64,000 nt of DNA from JBOGOC01 sp050747525 (GTDB lineage Bacteria; Acidobacteriota; Polarisedimenticolia; JACPZX01; DASXTC01): the NCBI GenBank assembly GCA_050747525.1, contig JBOGOC010000035.1, forward strand, positions 9,775-73,774, read 5' to 3'. The notes beneath the pieces are model-generated. The model worked only from the letters and a program-made list of their open reading frames with translations, searched no databases and was not told where the DNA came from. Shown piece after piece: positions 1-8,135 of this stretch (position 1 is the first letter of the stretch; each line of letters begins with the position of its first letter). The position numbers and the translations under genes are program-made.

Positions 1-228
1 GAGATACCCCGGATCCACCAGCAGCACCATCGACGTCTCGCCGGTGGCGGCCAGCGCCCCGGCCAGGGTCATCGTGTAGAAGCTCGCCGCCAGCAGACCG
101 AGGTGCTTCGCCACCTGCCATGAAGTCAGGGGATTCATCTTCAGCTGGGACATGGGCGAGCTGCCCGGCAGGATCGGAACGTGGAGCTCGGGGGGTGCGG
201 CCGAAGGGGGATGCTCGCCGGAAGTCAT
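1..228 (-). CDS. N-terminal part of a membrane protein (possibly a site-2 protease), cut by the window edge
   Basis: An ATG at 228-226 opens a frame that stays open for 76 codons to the left edge, so the C-terminus lies outside the window. The N-terminus is Pro/Ser-rich for about 30 residues. A hydrophobic segment follows at about residues 42-62 (HLGLLAASFYTMTLAGALAA). A short hydrophilic arm then one hydrophobic stretch resembles the start of M50 (site-2 protease-like) integral membrane metalloproteases, but the HExxH and LDG motifs would lie beyond the edge. The assignment is therefore a guess. A TATACT at 243-238 lies 9 nt before the ATG, so the mRNA may have almost no leader. The gene is divergent from the PEGA-domain gene at 330. 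Confidence 0.45.
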   Translation of the reverse strand, partial: MTSGEHPPSAAPPELHVPILPGSSPMSQLKMNPLTSWQVAKHLGLLAASFYTMTLAGALAATGETSMVLLVDPGYL

Positions 229-302
229 CGTCCGGCGAGTATAACGGCGCCTTCCCCGGCCACGCCATACGGGCAGGATGACGGGTACCCGGCATGGATG
301 GG

Positions 303-311
303 TGCTATGAT
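303..311 (+). promoter_or_regulatory. Extended -10 promoter of the PEGA-domain gene
   Basis: TGCTATGAT is an extended -10 element (TGN plus TATGAT). No good -35 box lies 17 bp upstream. Transcription would begin near 318, which excludes the earlier ATG at 294 and points to the starts at 324 or 330. Confidence 0.5.
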
Positions 312-329
312 GGAGTTACGGAGATGGCC

Positions 330-1205
330 ATGCGTATGGCTCGTCTTAAGCTCTTCCTGATTCTCACCTCCTTGATCCTGGCCTGCCTCGTGGCGGGCGG
401 TTCCCCGCAGGCTCAGACCATCCGCGGGCATGGCGCCCACAGCGGTCACGCACACAACGGCCACTCGTACTACTACCGTCCGTATCCTTACTATCCGTGG
501 TATCCCTACGGTCCTTTCTATAACTACGGTTTCTTCGGGTACACGTACTACCCGTACGCCTACCCGCCCCGCGCACAACCCTACGCCTACTATGGCGGCA
601 CTCCAGGCGGCGTCCCCGCGTCCGACGTCGGCTGGATCGATACGGATGTCTCTCCCGAGAAGGCACAGGTCTACGTGGATGGGAAGTACATGGGGGTGGC
701 GGACAATTTCGATGGTTATCCCGGCTTCCTCGCGCTGAAAGCCGGAGAACACACCATCAGCTTCAAGTCACCGGGCAGGCAGACCGTCTCGCAGACAGTG
801 GATGTCCCCGGCGGGGCCATGCTCAACTTCGACTTCAACATGGCCAAACCAGGCAAAGGTGAGAAGCCGCCGGCCCAGGAAGAAGAGCTCATCGCCCCGG
901 CCTCCAGCGGCTATCAGAACGGCCAGAAAGGCGCCCAGGTCGAAATGGCGGCAGGGGAGCCGGCCGACCAGCAGTCTCCCGCCAGCCTGAAGATCGAGGT
1001 CTCACCACCCGATGCCTCGGTCTACATCGATGGCGAGTTCATGGGCACCGGCTCGGCACTGAGTCGCCTGCATGGAAGCCTGCGGCTGGACAGCGGCCGG
1101 CACATCGTGGAGGTGGCCCGTCCCGGCTACAAGACGATATCCCGCGAAGTGAAGCTCGGCCCGGGGGAGCGCTCGTCCCTCGAGATCGTCCTCGATCGGG
1201 ACTGA
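330..1205 (+). CDS. Secreted protein with a Tyr/Pro/His-rich region and two PEGA domains
   Basis: 291 residues. A signal sequence spans about residues 1-29 (hydrophobic LKLFLILTSLILACLVAGG); LAC at 18-20 could be a weak lipobox. Residues 34-90 are low-complexity, first His/Gly-rich and then dense in Tyr-Pro. Two PEGA-type beta domains follow, at about 101-171 (VSPEKAQVYVDGKYMG) and 219-290 (VSPPDASVYIDGEFMG), joined by a Glu/Gln-rich linker. PEGA domains are common in surface proteins of Gram-negative and Gram-positive bacteria; the role here is unknown. The start at 330 is chosen because GGAG lies 6 nt upstream and the promoter -10 is at 306-311; ATG 324 is the alternative. The stop lies 1 bp from the stop of the convergent HU gene. 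Confidence 0.8.
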   Translation: MRMARLKLFLILTSLILACLVAGGSPQAQTIRGHGAHSGHAHNGHSYYYRPYPYYPWYPYGPFYNYGFFGYTYYPYAYPPRAQPYAYYGGTPGGVPASDVGWIDTDVSPEKAQVYVDGKYMGVADNFDGYPGFLALKAGEHTISFKSPGRQTVSQTVDVPGGAMLNFDFNMAKPGKGEKPPAQEEELIAPASSGYQNGQKGAQVEMAAGEPADQQSPASLKIEVSPPDASVYIDGEFMGTGSALSRLHGSLRLDSGRHIVEVARPGYKTISREVKLGPGERSSLEIVLDRD

Positions 1206-1206
1206 T

Positions 1207-1476
1207 CTACTGAAGGTTCTTGAAGTTCTTGCCCGGCTTGAATCGGATGGTCCGCCCGGGCGGGATTCTCACCTCGCGGCCGGTGCGGGGATTCCTGCCG
1301 ATCCCCTTCTTTCTCGGCTTCACCTGAAAGACTCCGAAGCCACGCAGCTCGATCCGTTCGCCACGCCTCATCGACTCCTTCATGGCGTCCAGGACGGCCT
1401 CAACGGCGATGACGGCCTTCACCCGCGTGATGTCGGCCGCCTTTGAGACCTGGTTGATGATGTCCGCCTTGATCAT
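1207..1476 (-). CDS. hup: HU/IHF-family nucleoid DNA-binding protein (copy 1)
   Basis: 89 residues, the usual HU length. It binds and bends DNA as a dimer in the nucleoid. The N-terminal helices (MIKADIINQVSKAADI) are followed by the signature RRGERIELRGFGVFQVKPRK and a beta arm with GRNPRTGREVRIPPGRTIRFKPGK. Residues T/P and IPPGR in the arm lean toward IHF-like rather than classical HU proteins. The start at 1476 is set by GGAGGAAGG just upstream. A consensus promoter lies at 1564-1593. A second, different copy is at 20834-21109. The gene diverges from der and converges on the PEGA gene. Confidence 0.93.
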   Translation of the reverse strand: MIKADIINQVSKAADITRVKAVIAVEAVLDAMKESMRRGERIELRGFGVFQVKPRKKGIGRNPRTGREVRIPPGRTIRFKPGKNFKNLQ

Positions 1477-1563
1477 CCTGCCTTCCTCCGTCGATCCGTC
1501 CTGCGCCGGTTTCGAGCCGCGTCCTGAGTTCCTATCGGTTGTATCTGAAGGACTTAGCGGCGC

Positions 1564-1593
1564 ATTATAGGGAGAGGGGATCGGCCCTGTCAA
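1564..1593 (-). promoter_or_regulatory. Consensus sigma-70 promoter of the HU gene
   Basis: On the minus strand TTGACA (1593-1588) is followed by an 18-bp spacer and a perfect TATAAT (1569-1564). This is one of the strongest promoters in the window, as expected for an abundant nucleoid protein. The leader is about 80 nt. Confidence 0.85.
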
Positions 1594-1639
1594 CCGGCAT
1601 GTGAGGCGGCAGAGGAGGCGGTGGTATGGTGCCCGGACC

Positions 1640-3010
1640 ATGCAGCTTCCTCTCGTTGCCCTCGTGGGCGCCCCCAACGCAGGCAAGTCGACCCTGTTCA
1701 ACAGGCTCCTGGGCCGCCGGAAGGCCCTCGTTCACGCACAGCCCGGCATGACCCGTGACCTCAATGAAGAAGAAGCGTCCTGGGACGGGCGGCCGGTCCG
1801 GCTCATGGACACGGGAGGGCTCTTCCCGCCGGGTGACGCTGCGATGGCCGATCTGGTGCGCCTGCAGGTGATGGAAGCCGCGGGGCAGGCGGATGTCATC
1901 GTGCTCGTGGTCGATGGCCGCGCCGGACTGACCCCCATCGACCGCGAGCTGGGCCGCATGATGCGCACCACGGGACGCCCCGTGGTGGTCGCGGTGAACA
2001 AGATGGACGTTCCCGGGCGGGACGATCCCGCGGCCGAGTTTCACGCGCTCGGTTTCGAGGACGTGGTGCCCATCTCGGCCGAGCACGGTCTCGCCATCGC
2101 GGATCTGATCGAGGCCGTCTCGTCACGCCTGCAGCCCGAAGCCGAGGAACGGACGGAGGCCGGCGCTTCACCCGAGATCCGGATCGCCATCGGGGGACGG
2201 CCCAACGTGGGCAAGTCGTCGCTGCTGAACCGCCTTCTCGACCAGGAGCGATCGATCGTGAGCGAAGTTCCGGGGACCACGCGCGACACGGTGGACAGCC
2301 TCCTGAGGCGTGGCGCGAAGACCTATCGAATCTTCGACACCGCAGGGCTGCGGCGGCGGGGTCGGGTCCTTCCCGGCCCCGAAGGGCTGTCGGCCATGAC
2401 CGCGAGACGCCACATGGAGGCGGCCGACGTGGTTCTGATCCTGGTGGACGCAACGGAAGGGATCACGCAGCAGGATCTGCACGTGGCCGGCGTCCCTGTG
2501 GAGGCGAAACGCCCCCTCATCGTGCTGCTGAACAAGTCGGATCGCGTGGACGCCGCCGGTGCCGGCGCTCTGAAGACCACGGCCGAAGGACGGCTGCGCT
2601 TCGCTCCCCACGCGCCTGTGCTGGCGATCTCGGCGCGCACCGGCGACGGCGTCGCTCGCATCCTCCCTCTCGTGGACGAGGTCCATGCCCAGGCATGCCG
2701 GCGCCTGACGACCGGGCGCCTCAACGCCTGGCTGCAGCGCGCCGTCGAGGCGCACCGTCCGCCGACGCTTTCGGGCCGCGACGTGAAGTTCTATTACGCC
2801 GTCCAGGCTTCCACCAATCCCCCGCAGATCGTCCTCTTTGGCAACATCGACGAACCTCCACATTTCTCGTACTCCCGCTACCTGGAGAACTCGCTTCGCG
2901 AGGCCTTCGGCCTCTCCCGAACGCCCATCCTGCTCAAGTACCGTGAAAGGCCGCGCCAGGAGCGACGTTTCGGGAAGTCGGCCCGAAAGAGGCGCAAGCC
3001 CCGAGTTTGA
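1640..3010 (+). CDS. der: Ribosome assembly GTPase Der (EngA)
   Basis: 456 residues. Der acts in late 50S ribosomal subunit maturation in the cytoplasm. Two tandem GTPase domains are visible. G1 of the first is GAPNAGKST (residues 10-18, slightly off the usual GRPNVGKST), with DTGG as G3 and NKMD as G4. The second has GRPNVGKSS, DTAG and NKSD. A KH-like C-terminal domain (VLFGNIDEPPHFSYSRYLENSLREAFG) ends in a basic tail KSARKRRKPRV. The start at ATG 1640 precedes MQLPLVALVG. The TGA stop (3008-3010) lies inside the -35 box of the next gene. Confidence 0.95.
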   Translation: MQLPLVALVGAPNAGKSTLFNRLLGRRKALVHAQPGMTRDLNEEEASWDGRPVRLMDTGGLFPPGDAAMADLVRLQVMEAAGQADVIVLVVDGRAGLTPIDRELGRMMRTTGRPVVVAVNKMDVPGRDDPAAEFHALGFEDVVPISAEHGLAIADLIEAVSSRLQPEAEERTEAGASPEIRIAIGGRPNVGKSSLLNRLLDQERSIVSEVPGTTRDTVDSLLRRGAKTYRIFDTAGLRRRGRVLPGPEGLSAMTARRHMEAADVVLILVDATEGITQQDLHVAGVPVEAKRPLIVLLNKSDRVDAAGAGALKTTAEGRLRFAPHAPVLAISARTGDGVARILPLVDEVHAQACRRLTTGRLNAWLQRAVEAHRPPTLSGRDVKFYYAVQASTNPPQIVLFGNIDEPPHFSYSRYLENSLREAFGLSRTPILLKYRERPRQERRFGKSARKRRKPRV

Positions 3011-3035
3011 CTCACCCCCAGACGGGACATAGATT
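3007..3035 (+). promoter_or_regulatory. Promoter of the MglA-like GTPase gene, -35 overlapping the der stop
   Basis: TTGACT (3007-3012), a 17-bp spacer and TAGATT (3030-3035). The TGA at 3008-3010 is also the der stop codon. Confidence 0.65.
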
Positions 3036-3087
3036 CTGGCCGCGCCCGAAACGGCCGACGCGATCGCACCCCCTTACGGAGACGTTG

Positions 3088-4692
3088 ATGGTCCTGTTCA
3101 ATTACTCGACCAAGGAGATCACGGCCAAAATTGTGTACTACGGCCCTGGGCTCTGCGGAAAAACGAGCAACCTCCAGTTCATCTACGACAACCTCCCGGC
3201 CACGATCAACAAGGGCCGGATGCTCTCGCTGGCCACCAAGACCGACCGGACCCTCTTCTTCGACTTTCTCCCCATCGACCTGGGAACCATCCGCGGGCTG
3301 CGCACGCGCCTGCAGCTGTACACGGTTCCGGGCCAGGTCTTCTACAACACGACGCGCAAGCTGGTGCTCAAGGGGGCCGACGGCGTGGTGTTCGTCGCGG
3401 ATTCGCAGAAGCGGATGATCGACGCCAACCTCGAGTCCTTCCGCAACCTCGCGGACAACCTCGCCGAGCACGACATGAAGCTGGCGGAGATGCCGCTCAT
3501 CATCCAGTTCAACAAGCGCGACCTGCCCGACGTGGCCACGCTCGACGAACTCAACGCGGCGCTCAACAAGTACAACGCACCCATCTACGAGGCGGTGGCC
3601 ACCACCGGCATCGGCGTGCACGAGACGCTCCGGGCGGCCACGCGGCTGGTGCTCAACTCTCTCAAGGAGAGGTACGCCGAGCGCAGGGATGAGCGGGTGG
3701 ACCCGGGGGTGCAGGCCGCGGCGCTGGCGGCAGCCCAGCAGAAGTCTGCCAGGCGCCCTGCCCTGGCCGAAGCCACCGCGCCAGCCATTCCCCCGGTACC
3801 CGCCATCGCCCCGGGGCCGGCCACAATTTCCATGCGGAGACCGATCGAGCCGACGGCAGACACCCCCCCGGCCGGGATCGACTTCATGGACCTGCAGGAC
3901 TCCGGAGGCGCTCTGGCCATCGAGTCCACGCCCGACGAGACCCATGAGCCGGTGCTGGAGCTGGCCCTGGACGACGACATACCTCTCGAGTTGACGGACG
4001 AGCCGATCGAGCTGGAGATCGAAGAGCCGGCGCCTTTCTCCCCGGACGTGCCGAGTCTGAGCGGTCTGCTCGATGAACTGGATGAACCGGCCGAAGAGCC
4101 TCAGGTTCATCAGGCGGAGCCGGTGGCCGCGTCGTTCAGCGGGCTCGAAGAAACCCTCGAGCAGGAGCCGTGGTCGATACCCCTGGATGATGAGCCGCTG
4201 GCTGCGGGCCCCGCCCCCACCGAGCCGCAGCCGGACGACGAGCCCTTCTCGCTCGTGTTCGACGATGACGAGGCTGACCAGGCGTTCACGAGCCCGGGTG
4301 TGACGTCCGTCCTCGAGGATACCGGCGGCGCCCCCATCCCGCTGGCTCCCCGCGAGCAGGAACACGAGCAGGAAGTAGACGAGCTGGAAGACGAGCCTCA
4401 TGTCATCGTGATCGAAGACAGCCACGACGACCTGCTGTCGGTCGGGCTCCAAGGCGGGCCGTCGGACGAGCCGGTCCCCGTGCGCGCGGACGACACGCCC
4501 GTTTCACAGCCGCTGGTCTCCAGCCGCGTGGTGGCGGTGGATGCGGCGACCGCGGGCCAGCAGGAGATCCACGTGCCGATCGAGCTGGCCATCGGGGGCA
4601 AGAGCATCCGGTTCGACCTGCGCATCTCGCTGGATCTCAGCCACGCGGTCCCGAGGGAGTCGATGGCCGGCATGGAGGATCGCCGGCGATGA
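3088..4692 (+). CDS. MglA-like small GTPase with a long acidic C-terminal extension
   Basis: 534 residues; canonical MglA is about 195. The N-terminal 195 residues match the bacterial Ras-like MglA polarity/motility switch: Walker A GPGLCGKTSN at 19-28, the YTVPGQVFYNTTRKLVLKG switch region near 78-96, and NKRD at 142-145. A tail of about 310 residues follows, rich in Glu, Asp and Pro and probably disordered. A final ordered-looking patch (QQEIHVPIELAIGGKSIRF, about 495-513) closes the protein. The start is ATG 3088, the first codon giving the MglA-like N-terminus MVLFNYSTKEI. The stop overlaps the start of the zinc-ribbon gene as ATGA, so the two are probably translationally coupled. No MglB or motility gene lies in the window, so a role in polarity is inference. 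Confidence 0.85.
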   Translation: MVLFNYSTKEITAKIVYYGPGLCGKTSNLQFIYDNLPATINKGRMLSLATKTDRTLFFDFLPIDLGTIRGLRTRLQLYTVPGQVFYNTTRKLVLKGADGVVFVADSQKRMIDANLESFRNLADNLAEHDMKLAEMPLIIQFNKRDLPDVATLDELNAALNKYNAPIYEAVATTGIGVHETLRAATRLVLNSLKERYAERRDERVDPGVQAAALAAAQQKSARRPALAEATAPAIPPVPAIAPGPATISMRRPIEPTADTPPAGIDFMDLQDSGGALAIESTPDETHEPVLELALDDDIPLELTDEPIELEIEEPAPFSPDVPSLSGLLDELDEPAEEPQVHQAEPVAASFSGLEETLEQEPWSIPLDDEPLAAGPAPTEPQPDDEPFSLVFDDDEADQAFTSPGVTSVLEDTGGAPIPLAPREQEHEQEVDELEDEPHVIVIEDSHDDLLSVGLQGGPSDEPVPVRADDTPVSQPLVSSRVVAVDAATAGQQEIHVPIELAIGGKSIRFDLRISLDLSHAVPRESMAGMEDRRR

Positions 4693-5879
4693 CCTTCCGC
4701 TGCACCTCGTGCCAGGCGACCCTCCGGTTCGACGAGCAGAAGATGGCGGGGCGCCGCTCGGCCAAGTGCCCCCGTTGCCAGGCAAATGTGGAGCTTCCCC
4801 CGGCGGGTCAGACTTCCACGAGCGCCCCGGCGACCTCACCCGGTTCGCAGGCGACCCAGACCACCACGGTCTGCTGCGGTGCGTGCGGCGTGCGCCTCAA
4901 GGTGCCGGCCGGTGTGAAAGCCTCACGCAGCCGCTGCCCACGGTGCGGCGGCTCGATCGATCTGGCCTCCGCGCCCGAGCGTGCGGCACGCCCCGACATC
5001 GAGGAGTCGGGCAACGTGGCCACCAGACGCATCGACTCGCGCGCTCTCGGCATGGAGATGGCCGCCGCGATGTCCACCCCCGCGGCTCCGGCGTCTCCGA
5101 TGAGCATGGGTTCCGAACGCTTCACCGTTTCCGCCGATGAGCCTCATGAGCCTGCTCCTTCCCTCACGCGTCCCGCCGTGGGTCCGATGAGAGACGCCGC
5201 TCTCGGCATCCGGGCCGCCACGCAGGGGATGGAGCAGCCCGCCGCATCGCCGGCCCCCGGCCGCCCGCCCGCCGGCACCGCTCAACGGCCAATCGCTCCC
5301 GCTCCGGTCACCCCCGAGGTGGAATCCGTCCTGCCGACTCCGCCAGTTGCCGCAGGCCAGAGCCCTCCCGCCGCCAGGACGGTCCGAAAGAGCGCGGAGC
5401 CCTCCGGCGAAAGGGAGAAGCCCCGACGTCCGGTCCCCGCCTCGTATCCGATATGGCGAGGCGGAGTGTCCGGCGCGCTGTCGGGCGGCCTGATCGGCCT
5501 GGCCCTCTGGGCGGGCGAAGGGGCTGTTGCCACCAAAGGACTGACGTGGCTCGTGTCCTCGGTCCCGCCCTCCGCGAGCATCGAGGGGGTCCCCGAGTCC
5601 ATGATGAGATTGGCCCTGCTGATGGCAGGAGCCATCCTGACAGGCATCATCGCCGCCGGGGCCGGCTCGCCCGCTGCGCATACAAGCCCGATCACGGTCA
5701 AACGATGCATGGTCTCGGCCATGCTGCCGGCAATCCTGATCGGCCTCCTGTCGATCCTGATGGGGGAGCAGGCCCTCCCCGAGTTCGCCGTGTGGCCGGC
5801 AGTGAACTGGATGCGCGATCTGCTGGTGGCCGGACTCCTCACACCCGCCGTGAACAGGTTCCTGCCCGGCTCCCGCTGA
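4689..5879 (+). CDS. Zinc-ribbon membrane protein coupled to the MglA-like GTPase
   Basis: 396 residues. Two N-terminal MJ0042-type zinc ribbons carry CxxC pairs: CTSC...CPRC (about 5-32) and CGAC...CPRC (about 60-83). A long Pro/Ala-rich linker to about residue 250 is followed by a hydrophobic C-terminal third with about four membrane segments (SGALSGGLIGLALWAG, LALLMAGAILTGIIAAG, MLPAILIGLLSILMG and a weaker last one). This layout suggests a cytosolic sensor or adaptor head on a membrane anchor. ATG 4689 overlaps the GTPase stop by 4 bp, so the two products are likely made together. Function is not recognised. Confidence 0.75.
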   Translation: MTFRCTSCQATLRFDEQKMAGRRSAKCPRCQANVELPPAGQTSTSAPATSPGSQATQTTTVCCGACGVRLKVPAGVKASRSRCPRCGGSIDLASAPERAARPDIEESGNVATRRIDSRALGMEMAAAMSTPAAPASPMSMGSERFTVSADEPHEPAPSLTRPAVGPMRDAALGIRAATQGMEQPAASPAPGRPPAGTAQRPIAPAPVTPEVESVLPTPPVAAGQSPPAARTVRKSAEPSGEREKPRRPVPASYPIWRGGVSGALSGGLIGLALWAGEGAVATKGLTWLVSSVPPSASIEGVPESMMRLALLMAGAILTGIIAAGAGSPAAHTSPITVKRCMVSAMLPAILIGLLSILMGEQALPEFAVWPAVNWMRDLLVAGLLTPAVNRFLPGSR

Positions 5880-5902
5880 GAGCGGCTCGCCCCCATCCCC
5901 TG

Positions 5903-5911
5903 TGCTAGAAT
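5903..5911 (+). promoter_or_regulatory. Extended -10 promoter before the secreted protein gene at 5978
   Basis: TGCTAGAAT is an extended -10 element (TG-C-TAGAAT) 66 bp before the ATG. No convincing -35 is present. Confidence 0.45.
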
Positions 5912-5977
5912 CAGCCGGCCGCTGAGCGTCCGGCACCACGCGGCCTGTAACTCCATGCGAATCAAGGAGATCGGCAG

Positions 5978-7081
5978 ATGCGGCGTGCAGGAAAACCCTC
6001 TCGCGCCACGGTCGTGGCGCTCATGCTCGGGACCATGCTCACGGCGGGATCGGCTCCGTCCTCGGCGCGCCAGGCAGACGCGCCCAAGCTCACCTATTAC
6101 CCATCGCTCCAGCTGAAGTTCCGCGACGCGCAGGCCCGCAACTATTTCGTTCTGCAGTCGGGCCTGGTCAACGCGAGCGGCGGGCCCCTGTCCGACCTGG
6201 TGATCCGGCAGAGATTCCCCGAGGGTTTCACTCCGAGCCTCCTGAGCACGGGTGCGCACGAGGCGATGCTGCGTCCGGAGGGCTTCTCCGAATCGCTGGA
6301 GGGAGGGGTCTACACGATGAAGCTTGCGAATCTGCGCGTGGCAGAGGCCACCTTGGTGCTCGCGGAGCTGAGCTACCAGGGACGGCCCGCGGCCGTGCCC
6401 TTCCCGCCTCTGGAGGTCGAGTACACCCTGGATGGCCAGCGCCGCAGCGAAAAGGGCCCCGAGCTCACATGGGATCTATCCAAGTACACCAAGTACTCCG
6501 GAACCCTGCGCGAGTACATCAAGAGGTACGCCGGGCTGGACATGAAGATTCCCTTCGAGGACGAAGACTGGGGGTTCTCGGGTCTGGCTTCGCGTCTCGG
6601 AGGAAAGATCGCCACGGGACCCGTGGAGATCGAATCGGAAAGCTCGGGGCGCATGCGCTTCAGCCTGCAGGCGGGAGCCCCCGGCACCACGCGTCAGCTG
6701 ATGCTGGTGCGCAGACCCGCCGGCTCGGCCAGATCGTTCAACGCGGGCGACGAGGTCCGCCGGTTCGTCATGGACATGGTGCAGTCGATGGCCGATTTCA
6801 CCCTGGACGTGGACGACTTTTCGGTGAAAAAGGCCAAGGTCGGGCGATTCGATGCCTGGGTGTGCGAGACACGCTGGCGCGACCGGGTCAAGGATCGGCT
6901 GGGCGAAGGCCCCTCGCGGTGGTACATCTTCTCGGATGACAAGCAGAGCCAGTACGTCGTCAACATCTCGGCCCAGGGGAGGGGAGTGGGCCCCGGTCGG
7001 GCGGACACACCCAACCCCGATCGGGAGCGGGAGCTCATGGTCGAGCTGGAAAGCATGGTCGCGTCAATCCGGGTTCTCTAG
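5978..7081 (+). CDS. Secreted protein of unknown function
   Basis: 367 residues. The signal peptide covers about residues 1-31 (MRRAGKPSRATVVALMLG...SSARQ). The first 150 mature residues look like a beta-sandwich adhesion or repeat-like fold (YFVLQSGLVNASGGPLSDLVI). The C-terminal half contains a helix-rich region with DFTLDVDDFSVKKAKVG. I see no catalytic motif. A Shine-Dalgarno sequence (AAGGAG) lies 8 nt before the ATG. It is followed after 42 bp by another secreted-protein gene on the same strand, probably co-transcribed. Confidence 0.65.
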   Translation: MRRAGKPSRATVVALMLGTMLTAGSAPSSARQADAPKLTYYPSLQLKFRDAQARNYFVLQSGLVNASGGPLSDLVIRQRFPEGFTPSLLSTGAHEAMLRPEGFSESLEGGVYTMKLANLRVAEATLVLAELSYQGRPAAVPFPPLEVEYTLDGQRRSEKGPELTWDLSKYTKYSGTLREYIKRYAGLDMKIPFEDEDWGFSGLASRLGGKIATGPVEIESESSGRMRFSLQAGAPGTTRQLMLVRRPAGSARSFNAGDEVRRFVMDMVQSMADFTLDVDDFSVKKAKVGRFDAWVCETRWRDRVKDRLGEGPSRWYIFSDDKQSQYVVNISAQGRGVGPGRADTPNPDRERELMVELESMVASIRVL

Positions 7082-7123
7082 GAAACGGGACACTCGCCGC
7101 CCGGCGGGCGCGGGAGCCGCCGC

Positions 7124-8032
7124 ATGACCAGCCGCGCTTTTCTCGTCCTCACCGCCCTGGCCGCTCTTGCGGCGATCGGAGGGCCACGGGCCGAGGTGGA
7201 GGCGCTCACCCTCTACCAGAAGACGGGGCGCGCCACCCTGGTCGTGCGCGCCCGCGCGCTGTCCGCATCCACGCGCCGCCCGCAGGTTCTGGTGATTGAG
7301 ACCATCAAGGGAAACTATCCCGAGCGGACCAACCTCACGGTGGTCCCACACTTCGAGGATCGCGGCAATCCCACCCCATGGCTCAAGCGGGAGGTGTTCC
7401 GCACCGGCGAAGAATCGCTCCTGTTCCTCCAGCCCTACGTGGACGACTTCGGGAGGCCGGGTCACGCGGACACATGGGAGGTGCTCGGGGCGAACCATGG
7501 AAAGCTGGACATCCCTCCTGAAGGGGCCGACGCGCTGCTGGATGCCGTGCGACGCTTCGCGTCGGTGCTGGCCCTGGGCCAGATGGAAGCCCAGTCCGAG
7601 GCGCTGCGTGGCATGCTCCGGGAGAAGAACCCCTACCTGCTGGAGGCGGCGCTGCTGGAGTGCCGCCGATTCGCGCTGGCCCGGGCGGAAGACTCGCAGA
7701 GCCTCGTCCCGCTGTTCGAGCATCCGCGGCCGGACCTGCGCCGGGGGGCCCTCGACGTGCTCGTCCAGATCCTCAAGACCGACGGCGCGCAGTCCGAGAC
7801 CGGAGAGTCCTACCGGCCGCGCCTGTTCGAGGCGGTGGCTGGGCGCGCGCGCATGGACGAGGACGCCTCGGTGAGGGAAGGTGCCGTCGCGGCGCTGGAG
7901 GCCTTCGGCGATCGCACCGCCCTGTCCGTGCTGGATAGCATGGGCACGGCCGACACCAGCCAGCAGGTACGCTACCAGGCGCTGGTGGCGGCCCGTCGGC
8001 TGCGCGCCATCCTCGAAGATCGAGCCGATTGA
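7124..8032 (+). CDS. Secreted HEAT-repeat-like protein
   Basis: 302 residues. A signal peptide spans about residues 1-23 (FLVLTALAALAAIGGPRAE). The first 130 residues form a beta-rich domain (TLVVRARALSAS, VLVIETIKGNYPERTNLTVV). The second half is all-helical with repeated leucine/alanine helices (ALLECRRFALARAED, LRRGALDVLVQIL, VREGAVAALEAFGDRTALSVL, VRYQALVAARRL), typical of HEAT or armadillo-type repeats. Probably a periplasmic or surface binding protein; the partner is unknown. The stop TGA is followed at once by the glnA -35 box. Confidence 0.65.
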   Translation: MTSRAFLVLTALAALAAIGGPRAEVEALTLYQKTGRATLVVRARALSASTRRPQVLVIETIKGNYPERTNLTVVPHFEDRGNPTPWLKREVFRTGEESLLFLQPYVDDFGRPGHADTWEVLGANHGKLDIPPEGADALLDAVRRFASVLALGQMEAQSEALRGMLREKNPYLLEAALLECRRFALARAEDSQSLVPLFEHPRPDLRRGALDVLVQILKTDGAQSETGESYRPRLFEAVAGRARMDEDASVREGAVAALEAFGDRTALSVLDSMGTADTSQQVRYQALVAARRLRAILEDRAD

Positions 8033-8060
8033 TTGACAGCGGGCGGCACTGAGCTATAAT
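8033..8060 (+). promoter_or_regulatory. Consensus promoter of glnA
   Basis: TTGACA (8033-8038), a 16-bp spacer and TATAAT (8055-8060), starting one base after the stop codon of the upstream gene. No sigma-54 element (GG-N10-GC with the right flanks) is evident, so nitrogen control is likely post-translational through GlnE. Confidence 0.85.
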
Positions 8061-8135
8061 CCCGACTCCACGTACGTCGTCTGCGTTATCCCGCAATGGA
8101 CCCTGGCCTGACGGCCCTTCACGAGGCGAAAACCC

